From assembly GCA_913043035.1 (NCBI GenBank), contig CAJWMM010000039.1:1-5989 (forward strand): a stretch of 5,989 nt of DNA, read 5' to 3'. Below the pieces are notes generated by a model. It saw only the letters and a list, made by a program, of their open reading frames with translations. It was not told the DNA's origin and did no database searches. The position numbers were made by a program, and so were the translations under genes. Of this stretch, positions 1 to 5,957 are shown piece after piece (position 1 is the stretch's first letter; the number at the start of each line of letters is the position of its first letter). The stretch comes from an uncultured Gammaproteobacteria bacterium. GTDB lineage: Bacteria > Pseudomonadota > Gammaproteobacteria > GCA-002705445 > GCA-002716945.

Positions 1-1
1 A

Positions 2-217
2 GTTGTTGTTAAAAATGGTAAAATTATGAACTATATTTGGGGTAGAACTCAAACAGTTAAGCCTGAATATGATGCAGGTATTGAAAAAATTCTCGGAAAG
101 TTTTTTGAAAAATATCATACAATGAAACTTGATAACTTCAAAATAAGTGATGATGAAATGACTAATGTTATAGGATCAGAAATTAAAGTTAATGAATGTA
201 TTCACAAAAGAAAATAA
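2..217 (+). CDS. fhcA: FhcA, formyltransferase/hydrolase complex subunit A (3' fragment)
   Basis: This is the C-terminal 71 residues of a protein whose start lies before the window. The frame is open from base 2, so the ATG at 26 is internal and not a start. FhcA is the bacterial relative of formylmethanofuran dehydrogenase subunit A (FwdA/FmdA), a cytoplasmic zinc amidohydrolase-fold subunit that hydrolyses formyl-methylofuran to formate. The fragment begins with the beta-strand typical of the amidohydrolase C-terminal sandwich (VVVKNGKIM), followed by a helix-rich tail containing KPEYDAGIEKILGKFFEKY and then FKISDDEM, which match my recollection of FwdA/FhcA tails. The metal-binding residues would lie upstream and cannot be checked. 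It stops 3 bases before fhcD, with fhcC next, and this order strongly supports the call. The fragment alone would be weak evidence. Confidence 0.85.
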   Translation, partial: VVVKNGKIMNYIWGRTQTVKPEYDAGIEKILGKFFEKYHTMKLDNFKISDDEMTNVIGSEIKVNECIHKRK

Positions 218-220
218 CAA

Positions 221-1114
221 ATGAAATCAAAGATAAAAATTGACAACACATTTGCAGAAGCTTTCAATATGAAAGCATCTAGAATATTAGTGACAGCTGA
301 CAATTTAAAATGGGCAAAACACGCTGCTATCTCATTAACTGGCTTTGCAACATCTGTCATTGCCTGTGGAGTTGAGGCAGGAATTGAATGTAAACTATCT
401 AGAAAAATATCTCCAGATGGAAGAGATGGGTACTCTATTTTATTATTTTCAATGTCAAGGAGCGCTCTAGAGAAGCAACTTGAGACAAGAGTTGGACAAT
501 GTATACTCACTTGCCCCACAACTGCAGTTTTCTCAGGAATGGAGGGTCATGACATGATACCGCTTGGAAAAAATTTGAGGTATTTTGGTGATGGTCACCA
601 GATTTCTAAAAAAATTGGTCAAAAAAGATTTTGGAGAATACCGGTTATGGATGGGGAGTTCTTATGCGAAGAATCAACTGGACGAGTCCCAGCTATAGGT
701 GGTGGGAATATAATTATACTAGCCCAAGATAGAGTATCTTGCCTTAAAGCATGCGAAACAGCAATAGAATCAATTGATAATCAACCAAATGTCATTACAC
801 CATTTCCAGGTGGTGTTGTAAGATCTGGTTCAAAAGTGGGGTCTAAATATAAATCTCTTATTGCCTCAACTAATGATGAATTCTGTCCAACATTAAGAAA
901 TGTTGTCAAGTCTAAGCTTTCTAAAAATGTTGGGTGCGTTATGGAGATTGTAATAAATGGTCTTACAAGAGATGACATTGAAATTGCAATGCGTACAGCG
1001 ATAAAAGCTATTTCTAAAAATAAAATAAGCGCCAAGATAGATACTATCTCTGCTGGTAACTATGGTGGTAAATTAGGTCAACATAAGTTTTATCTAAAGA
1101 GGATACTTAAATGA
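221..1114 (+). CDS. fhcD: FhcD, formylmethanofuran:tetrahydromethanopterin formyltransferase (Ftr family)
   Basis: This cytoplasmic enzyme moves the formyl group between N5-formyl-H4MPT and the furan carrier (methylofuran in bacteria). In bacteria it is the formyltransferase subunit of Fhc and acts before FhcA hydrolysis. At 297 residues it has the usual Ftr length and looks intact. Visible family motifs are an N-terminal DNTFAEAFNMKASRILVTA (8-26), GRDGY (67-71), RVGQCILTCPTTAVF (90-104), PVMDGEF (141-147), the glycine/lysine-rich FPGGVVRSGSKVGSKYK (195-211) and the C-terminal SAGNYGGKLGQH (277-288). The two-lobe alpha/beta layout is preserved. The start is fixed by the 3-base gap after fhcA. 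Only a weak AAAGAAAA purine stretch precedes it, so translation probably depends on ribosomes finishing fhcA. The last four bases overlap the fhcC start. Archaeal Ftr is the only close alternative, and the bacterial-style fhcA-D-C order favours FhcD. Confidence 0.95.
   Translation: MKSKIKIDNTFAEAFNMKASRILVTADNLKWAKHAAISLTGFATSVIACGVEAGIECKLSRKISPDGRDGYSILLFSMSRSALEKQLETRVGQCILTCPTTAVFSGMEGHDMIPLGKNLRYFGDGHQISKKIGQKRFWRIPVMDGEFLCEESTGRVPAIGGGNIIILAQDRVSCLKACETAIESIDNQPNVITPFPGGVVRSGSKVGSKYKSLIASTNDEFCPTLRNVVKSKLSKNVGCVMEIVINGLTRDDIEIAMRTAIKAISKNKISAKIDTISAGNYGGKLGQHKFYLKRILK
1097..1103 (+). promoter_or_regulatory. Ribosome binding site of fhcC inside the fhcD 3' end
   Basis: AAGAGGA lies 7 bases before the ATG at 1111, within the last codons of fhcD. 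It confirms the fhcC start and, with the ATGA overlap, implies coupled translation of the two subunits. Confidence 0.7.
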
Positions 1115-1905
1115 GTCCTCTCACATTAAAACCAAAAATGAAACTTAAGTTTCGATTGGACCTTAACAGTGTTTCATCGTTTCAATCTATGAGTGTTAAT
1201 AGAGCTAAAACTTTACCTTTAATGTATGGGAATAAAGAAGTGAGGTATAACGACATTTTCAAAATTACTGGTACTGATTCATTAAACATAGTTATAAAAT
1301 CCTCAAATGAAATGATGGATAATGTTGGAAAAAATTTTATCAGAGGAAATCTATCTGTTCACGGGAATGTTGGCCATTGTTGTGGCTCTGAAATGACAGG
1401 TGGCAAGATTACTATATTTGGTAATGCACTTAATCGTGTTGCCTCAGGTATATCTGGAGGTCTCTTAAGAGTTAATGGAAATTGTGGTGATTATCTGTGT
1501 GGTAAATCCAATCATAAGAATGAAGGTATTAACGATGGGTTAGTAATTATCACTGGCAATGCAGGTGATTATGCTATTCAGAGAATGAGAAGAGGTGTCG
1601 TAATCGTGAAAGGCAATGTTGGAAAAAATTCTTGCACCGAAATAATATCAGGAACGGTAATTATAACAGGTCGATTAGGTAAAAATTTTGCTAACAAAAT
1701 CAAAAGAGGTACTTTTATACTTAAGGAAAGTAAATTTACAAAGAATTATACAAAATCTAACATGTGTGAATATAATTTCATGCCATTCCTAGTCAAACAT
1801 TTAAACCAGCTATCTCAAGAGAAGATATTATCTCTCAAGAACTTTGAGAGGTTTACTAATCATAAAATAGCTAGTAATTTATCAGAGTTATTTCTTATAA
1901 GATAA
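1111..1905 (+). CDS. fhcC: FhcC, formyltransferase/hydrolase complex subunit C
   Basis: FhcC is the structural subunit of the Fhc complex, homologous to FwdC/FmdC and to the C-terminal domain of glutamate synthase large subunit. It folds as a right-handed beta-helix that packs against the other subunits and has no known catalytic role. Residues about 65-205 carry the diagnostic glycine repeat with a 19-26 residue period: GNVGHCCGSEMTGG (85-98), GNALNRVASGISGG (104-117), GNCGDYLCG (123-131), GNAGDYAIQRMRRG (149-162), GNVGKNSCTEIISG (168-181) and GRLGKNFANKIKRG (187-200). The N-terminal 60 residues hold FwdC-like strands (LTLKPKMKLKFRLDLN). The lysine-rich tail (206-264) ends in a helical region. 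Length is normal for bacterial FhcC. The ATG at 1111 overlaps the fhcD stop and has a good ribosome binding site. Its 3' end overlaps the converging thioredoxin gene by 18 bases. GltB-type glutamate synthase is excluded by size and neighbours. Confidence 0.92.
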   Translation: MSPLTLKPKMKLKFRLDLNSVSSFQSMSVNRAKTLPLMYGNKEVRYNDIFKITGTDSLNIVIKSSNEMMDNVGKNFIRGNLSVHGNVGHCCGSEMTGGKITIFGNALNRVASGISGGLLRVNGNCGDYLCGKSNHKNEGINDGLVIITGNAGDYAIQRMRRGVVIVKGNVGKNSCTEIISGTVIITGRLGKNFANKIKRGTFILKESKFTKNYTKSNMCEYNFMPFLVKHLNQLSQEKILSLKNFERFTNHKIASNLSELFLIR

Positions 1906-2421
1906 AGATTTATCTTTATACTCTCTTATTTGAGCCCTGAAAAATTCTTCCATTTCAGGTGAGGAGAAGTCACGCTTTCCTACGGCACGATATAACATTT
2001 CACCTTTTGGACTAACTAGAAATGTTGTAGGTAGTCCTGGAACACCCCAGTCATATTCGAGATCCATATCAATAAATATTGGGAAAGTCACTGGGTTGAG
2101 AGATAAATAGTTGTTTATAGCATCTGGTCCTGGACCTACATGTATACCAACTACTGTGAAATCTTCATTTTTTAATGTATTATGAATACTCTCAAGTGTT
2201 GGCATCTCTGCTTTACATGGCGTACACCATGTCGCCCAGAAATTTACTAAAGCAAATTTACCTCTAAGTTCAGTTAAGGAATGCTCTTCTCCATCGAGTC
2301 CTGACAAAACAAAATCAGGTGCAGGCTTTTTATTTGGCATGGGGTCCATTAAATAAGGTGATGAGGATAGAGTTTGAGTCGGTAGAATCAACAAGAAAAG
2401 TAAAATCTTAAATAGTTTCAT
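1888..2421 (-). CDS. TlpA/ResA-like exported thioredoxin
   Basis: This periplasmic or membrane-anchored thiol-disulfide oxidoreductase has 177 residues. A short hydrophobic N-terminus (KLFKILLFLLILPTQTLS, 2-19) acts as signal peptide or uncleaved anchor. The AhpC/TSA-Redoxin-type domain follows: APDFVLSGLDG (34-44), LVNFWATWCTPCKAEMP (58-74) with active-site Cys66 and Cys69, and VPGLPTTFLVSPKG (127-140) with the cis-proline at 131. It starts 10 bases after the SCO-MauG stop, with a Shine-Dalgarno that overlaps that stop, so the two are probably translated together. TlpA of Bradyrhizobium is known to reduce the cysteine pair of ScoI before copper loading. By analogy this protein would reduce the SCO cysteines of its neighbour, or the CXXCH cysteines before haem attachment (a CcmG/ResA-like role). 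The sequence does not choose between them. The extra tail (REYKDKSLSYKK) runs into the fhcC 3' end. Confidence 0.9.
   Translation of the reverse strand: MKLFKILLFLLILPTQTLSSSPYLMDPMPNKKPAPDFVLSGLDGEEHSLTELRGKFALVNFWATWCTPCKAEMPTLESIHNTLKNEDFTVVGIHVGPGPDAINNYLSLNPVTFPIFIDMDLEYDWGVPGLPTTFLVSPKGEMLYRAVGKRDFSSPEMEEFFRAQIREYKDKSLSYKK
1902..1919. terminator. Possible weak bidirectional terminator at the convergent junction
   Basis: ATAAAGAT at 1902-1909 and ATCTTTAT at 1912-1919 form an 8-base AT-rich inverted repeat around the fhcC stop and the last codons of the TlpA-like gene. Its position between converging operons suits a shared terminator, but the stem has a single GC pair and neither side has a good T run. 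It may be only AT-rich coincidence. Confidence 0.25.
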
Positions 2422-2428
2422 TTTTTAT

Positions 2429-2433
2429 TCCTT
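2429..2433 (-). promoter_or_regulatory. Ribosome binding site of the TlpA-like gene, overlapping the upstream stop codon
   Basis: On the minus strand, AAGGA begins within the TAA stop of the SCO-MauG gene and sits 7 bases before the ATG at 2421. This confirms the start and suggests translational coupling to the fusion gene. Confidence 0.7.
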
Positions 2434-4444
2434 AGTATCTTGGTTTGTTTTCATGAAACCAGTTTGGATCGTTTAACGAGATCTCCCCAATCGGAGCTGC
2501 CTTTGCATCTAAAATGAGCTCATCTACGTTTGAACCAGTGAGAGTTTTTAGGAACTCAACTAAGTAATCTACCTCTTTCTCACTTAAATTAAGAGGGAAC
2601 ATTAGAGGGCTTAATACTTCATTTTTAACTCCTCCTTTATTATAGAACTCCACTACCTCTCTGAGCGTTGAAAGAGCTCCGTTATGCATATATGGAGCAG
2701 TAATTGCAACATTTCTAAGAGGCGGGGTTCTAAATTTCCACCTGTCATTCGGATCCTGAGTTATTGTGTATAAACCAAGATCATTTGGTGCAATTTCATC
2801 TCTAAATCTAGAATCATCCTTATAACTCGATGTATCCACATCTATCTCGACACCTGGTGCGAGAATGAGTTTTTTAACAGGAGGTTCAACATACATGGAT
2901 GCTTCATAACCAATACCAGTATTGTGAAGTTTCTCATCTGTGAATAATGCAAATTCATCATTAATAAGGTGACAGCTTACACAAGCACCTTTGCCTGTGA
3001 AAATCTCAAAACCTTTTTGAGCTTCATAAGAGATAGCATTCTTCTCCTTTCCATAATACCACCTATCAAAAGCAGAATTAGCGCTTAATAAGCTATACTG
3101 ATAAGCTGCAAAAGCTCTACTTATATTGTCCATATTTGGTGGTGCGCCATATGCTTTTTCAAATTGATTATTGTAATCAGGTATTGCCTTGATTTTATTT
3201 ATTAGATAGCCTGGTGATGGAATTGCCATCTCATCATGATTAAGTATTGGCCCCCAAACTTGATCCTCTAAACTGGATTCTCTTCCATCATGAAAGAATC
3301 GCGCAAGAAGACCTACATTTAAAACCGTTGGTGCATTTCTAGGAACAGATCTGCCTTCTGTTCCGACTGCAGTCCTTAATTCATTGTGAGCAAAACCCAT
3401 CTCTGGTACATGACAAATTGCGCATGAGATTGTATCTGTGTGAGAGAGTCTTCTATCGAAGAACATTTTTCTACCTAGGGCTATTTTCTCTCTTGTTAAG
3501 GTGGTACCATCTGGAGTTTTTAATTCTGGTAAACCAAGATGTTTTTCTGTTGCAATAGCTAAGAGATCTGTTGCTTTGCCAATCCTTTCAAGAGACTGAG
3601 CTTGTGTCGTATAATCTTTGCTAGTATAACCTTCTTTGTAATCGCCAGGTTTTGCAAGAGATGCTCCTGATGCCATTAGAATAGATTCTAAAGAATTAGG
3701 AAGTGACTCATCAGATGCAACTAAAATAGGTTCAAGCGACGATGATTCAATTGTGCCATTTTTTGTTCGAGGATCTACTAGTGTTTTTATATCATTTATG
3801 AGAACGTCTGAATGGAGATAAGAAACGCTGTATATATTCCTTACTGTCTTATTTTTGTCTATTAAGAAGACTCTTAAGATATGTGATATTGATCCAATGT
3901 AGTTACCTTCTTCGTCATACTCCTTGAGAATTCTCTGACCATAACCGTCAAGTATTGGATTTAAGTCCTCAAAAGATGAAGTTGTTAGGAAGTTCCAATC
4001 TACCACTCCTTTGTCAGTACCATAACCGTATAATTTCATTACTTCCGGGGAATCATTTTCAGGATCAAAACTCATACTGATTAAGCTAACCTCTTTACCA
4101 AGCTGAGGGTCCTTATTAAGCAAGTTTCTAACTTTATGAAAAACTGCAGTTGCTAAGGGACAACCATTGACATCTGTGCATGTTGTGTACATAAAATTAA
4201 GTAAAACTATTTTATCATCAAACAAATCGTGTAATTGTCTCTTATTACCGACAGCATCGATGATATTGCCATTGGAAGCAAGATTGTATTTTTCTAGTGT
4301 GTAAGTGCCAGGCTCCGGTGCTGTAAAATTTAACTGGTTATAACCTGGAGCAATTGAGTACTCTGTCCTCTGTGCAAAACTTACCGCACAAAACATTACA
4401 AAAAATAGTGATAAATATAGTTTTACTCTCTCCATTGAATCCAT
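2432..4444 (-). CDS. SCO1/SenC - MauG/di-haem cytochrome c peroxidase fusion, exported
   Basis: This is a 670-residue periplasmic protein with two domains that are usually separate. A signal peptide (hydrophobic 8-23, probable cleavage after SFA at 24) leads into a SCO1/SenC thioredoxin-fold copper-chaperone domain (about 45-225). That domain has the cysteine pair C89-TDVNG-C95-P and the distal His188 in SHILRVFLID. The CX5C spacing is longer than the classical CX3C but resembles a known variant in SCO-like proteins. A low-complexity linker (230-285) follows, then a MauG/CCP-type domain (about 290-640). It has haem sites CAICH (341-345) and CVSCH (488-492), FFHDGRESSLEDQVWGPI (383-400), and PLRNVAITAPYMHNGALSTL (575-594), where Met586 is a candidate axial ligand. 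SCO1/SenC and MauG genes accompany mtoX elsewhere and are thought to mature the copper enzyme. Here one polypeptide would do both. The MauG domain could instead act as a peroxidase removing H2O2. Start choice is open: ATG at 4444 has AGG only 3 bases away, and the ATG at 4435 (residue 4) has it 12 bases away. Confidence 0.93.
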   Translation of the reverse strand: MDSMERVKLYLSLFFVMFCAVSFAQRTEYSIAPGYNQLNFTAPEPGTYTLEKYNLASNGNIIDAVGNKRQLHDLFDDKIVLLNFMYTTCTDVNGCPLATAVFHKVRNLLNKDPQLGKEVSLISMSFDPENDSPEVMKLYGYGTDKGVVDWNFLTTSSFEDLNPILDGYGQRILKEYDEEGNYIGSISHILRVFLIDKNKTVRNIYSVSYLHSDVLINDIKTLVDPRTKNGTIESSSLEPILVASDESLPNSLESILMASGASLAKPGDYKEGYTSKDYTTQAQSLERIGKATDLLAIATEKHLGLPELKTPDGTTLTREKIALGRKMFFDRRLSHTDTISCAICHVPEMGFAHNELRTAVGTEGRSVPRNAPTVLNVGLLARFFHDGRESSLEDQVWGPILNHDEMAIPSPGYLINKIKAIPDYNNQFEKAYGAPPNMDNISRAFAAYQYSLLSANSAFDRWYYGKEKNAISYEAQKGFEIFTGKGACVSCHLINDEFALFTDEKLHNTGIGYEASMYVEPPVKKLILAPGVEIDVDTSSYKDDSRFRDEIAPNDLGLYTITQDPNDRWKFRTPPLRNVAITAPYMHNGALSTLREVVEFYNKGGVKNEVLSPLMFPLNLSEKEVDYLVEFLKTLTGSNVDELILDAKAAPIGEISLNDPNWFHENKPRY
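3656..3739 (-). repeat. Degenerate tandem duplication in the SCO-MauG linker
   Basis: Residues 236-248 (SLEPILVASDESL) are repeated at 251-263 (SLESILMASGASL) with a 15-residue (45-base) period. The DNA is also recognisably related, about two thirds identical by eye. It lies exactly in the joint between the SCO and MauG domains, so it looks like linker expansion by tandem duplication rather than part of either fold. Confidence 0.6.
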
Positions 4445-4477
4445 CTACCTAACATAGTAATTTTAAATGTTTTACGA

Positions 4478-4513
4478 GGAAAAAGAAAGACCGCTTATCC
4501 AAGATAAGCGGTC
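4478..4513 (-). terminator. Intrinsic terminator or attenuator between mtoX and sco-mauG
   Basis: A perfect 11-base-pair inverted repeat, GACCGCTTATC at 4489-4499 and GATAAGCGGTC at 4503-4513, encloses a 3-base loop. On the minus strand it is followed directly by the T-rich run TTTCTTTTTCC. The T tract is only on that side, so it acts on transcription coming from mtoX. Because the downstream genes belong functionally with mtoX, partial read-through that keeps accessory proteins below enzyme levels is more likely than a complete stop. An unseen promoter for sco-mauG in 4445-4480 is the alternative. Confidence 0.8.
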
Positions 4514-4578
4514 CTACGTCTACAGCCATTTTACGTTATTTACCACCAATGAGGGTGTCTAATAACTATGACCAAATT

Positions 4579-5943
4579 TTATTGGCTAAGTTCAGCCAAA
4601 TTTTTATTACTTGGTGTTTTTGCATATAAAGAATATGCGCCAAATCTCATTTGATGAGGCAAACCAAGTTTTTCTTTCAAGAAGTCAATTTCAAACTTCT
4701 TAGAAAGTTTTCCATTAGCATAATCATATGCTTTGAAGTACTGAGGCATTTGATCTGGACCATCAGCTTTATCCCAGTTAGCTAGAAGCGAAGACGTGAA
4801 ATATACACGTTTTCCATCCCAGCTTTGAGATAACATATTTATTTGGTCGCCAATTCGCTCAGTGTAAACTTCTTTTGCATTATGTGGATCTGAGATGTCA
4901 AAAACTCTAGTCATGCCATCATTCCATGTATTCACCCAAAGGTGTTTATCATCTGCAGTAATAGAAATATCTACAGGTAAAGGAATTTTAGCAGGATCAC
5001 CTATTGTTCCAACAGACTTTGCATTCCACTCGTTATCTTTCTCATAAATGAGCCAGATTTGTGATGTTAATGCAGTTGTTGTGAAACAGTAGTTGTTTTG
5101 AGAACCCCATGCGCATCTAATTTCTAAAGGTGCACCTGGTACATCAAAGATTTTTTTAGGTTTACGTGAATGTAAATCCCAAACAACAACAGTGTTACCA
5201 AATCTTTTCATTGCTTCACTGTCGCCCATTAATTTACCTAAGTTCATCATGTAATTATTCCAACCAGTAAAGGATGAGGTAATCATTACATTTCTTCTTG
5301 GTAATGCTCGTACATCGTAACCATAACCATCAGCAAGCTGACCAGTTTTAACAGCACCTCTGAGGTTGCCGTCAACAGGCATATCATGCGTAGCTACGTA
5401 CGTGCCGTCATTTGTATATTCAACTAATGCTGTTCTACCACCAAAATCTTGGTTGTTTGATAATCCAGAGATCATCATTCTACCTGGTAGTGCATATGTA
5501 GTATGAGGTCCAACTATTCCTCCACTTGCTTTTACAAAGTCAGTAATAACTTTGTGTAGCTTTGGTTTTTGTGGATTAGTATGAACATCAAATATAAAGA
5601 TTTTACTTGTATCTAGAGTTGCTGCCCATAGATAATGCCTGTCATCTGTAAAACCAGAATGATGAGCTTCATTACGACCACCAACAGATATTGTGCCAAT
5701 TACATTGCCATAGTGAGGTGATGATGGATTGACAGCAATAGTTACTAATTTATCCTGTTCATCTCCAACACCCACTTGACCAAGTGTCCATACATAAACA
5801 TAATCTTCTTGGCCAACGATCTTAGCCATGTATGGTGACATGCAAGTCTCATCAGAGAATACATGTGTTGGTACAAGTACTAAAGCAAGAAAGCTTGACA
5901 TCAACATACCGTATACGGTTGACATAAGTCTTCTTATTTTCAT
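4579..5943 (-). CDS. mtoX: MtoX, SBP56-family copper-dependent methanethiol oxidase
   Basis: This is a periplasmic enzyme of the selenium-binding-protein-56 family. Bacterial members oxidise methanethiol with O2 to formaldehyde, H2S and H2O2 in a copper-dependent reaction. The protein is 454 residues, full length for the family, and preceded by a signal peptide (KIRR, then hydrophobic 12-25, probable cleavage after VFS at 30). The beta-propeller motifs match human SELENBP1 throughout: Cys34 in CMSPY, NEAHHSGF (91-98), GPHTTYALPGRMMISGL (145-161), GYDVRALPRRNVMI (208-221), VVVWDLHSR (252-260), APLEIR (271-276), SWDGKRVYFTSSLLANWDK (374-392) and LGLPHQMRFG (426-435). His94, His95, His147 and His430 are conserved candidate copper ligands. 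The ATG has AGGAG 9 bases upstream. The downstream SCO-MauG gene supports the methanethiol oxidase role over a generic selenium-binding label. Substrate identity is inferred from family and context. Confidence 0.93.
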   Translation of the reverse strand: MKIRRLMSTVYGMLMSSFLALVLVPTHVFSDETCMSPYMAKIVGQEDYVYVWTLGQVGVGDEQDKLVTIAVNPSSPHYGNVIGTISVGGRNEAHHSGFTDDRHYLWAATLDTSKIFIFDVHTNPQKPKLHKVITDFVKASGGIVGPHTTYALPGRMMISGLSNNQDFGGRTALVEYTNDGTYVATHDMPVDGNLRGAVKTGQLADGYGYDVRALPRRNVMITSSFTGWNNYMMNLGKLMGDSEAMKRFGNTVVVWDLHSRKPKKIFDVPGAPLEIRCAWGSQNNYCFTTTALTSQIWLIYEKDNEWNAKSVGTIGDPAKIPLPVDISITADDKHLWVNTWNDGMTRVFDISDPHNAKEVYTERIGDQINMLSQSWDGKRVYFTSSLLANWDKADGPDQMPQYFKAYDYANGKLSKKFEIDFLKEKLGLPHQMRFGAYSLYAKTPSNKNLAELSQ

Positions 5944-5952
5944 ATTTGTGCG

Positions 5953-5957
5953 CTCCT
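5953..5957 (-). promoter_or_regulatory. Ribosome binding site of mtoX
   Basis: AGGAG on the minus strand lies 9 bases before the ATG at 5943, the strongest Shine-Dalgarno in the window. It fixes the start so that the whole signal peptide is included and fits a well-expressed enzyme. Confidence 0.75.

Noticed and set aside
26..217. Stand-alone 63-residue protein starting at the ATG at 26
   Set aside because: The frame is open to the window edge and the upstream residues continue the FhcA C-terminal strand, so the ATG is an internal methionine.
202..519. Minus-strand 105-residue open frame
   Set aside because: It is antisense to fhcD, has no recognisable motif or ribosome binding site, and fhcD is clearly the real gene.
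781..1035. Minus-strand 84-residue open frame
   Set aside because: It lies antisense inside conserved Ftr motifs of fhcD and has no support of its own.
4503..4513. Resemblance of ATAAGCGGTC to a Pasteurellaceae DNA-uptake sequence (ACAAGCGGTC)
   Set aside because: It has one mismatch, the gene content does not suggest Pasteurellaceae, and the only other AAGCGGT core noticed (559-565, opposite strand) is expected by chance.
4449..4529. Small minus-strand frame of 26 codons (begins MAVDVGPLIL) between mtoX and sco-mauG
   Set aside because: It reads straight through the terminator hairpin and T tract and has no Shine-Dalgarno sequence, so it is best explained as chance.
4582..4599. Inverted repeat TTGGCT/AGCCAA over the last codons of mtoX as a terminator
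   Set aside because: The stem is only 6 bp, it lies within coding sequence, it has no clean T run, and a much stronger hairpin follows at 4489-4513.
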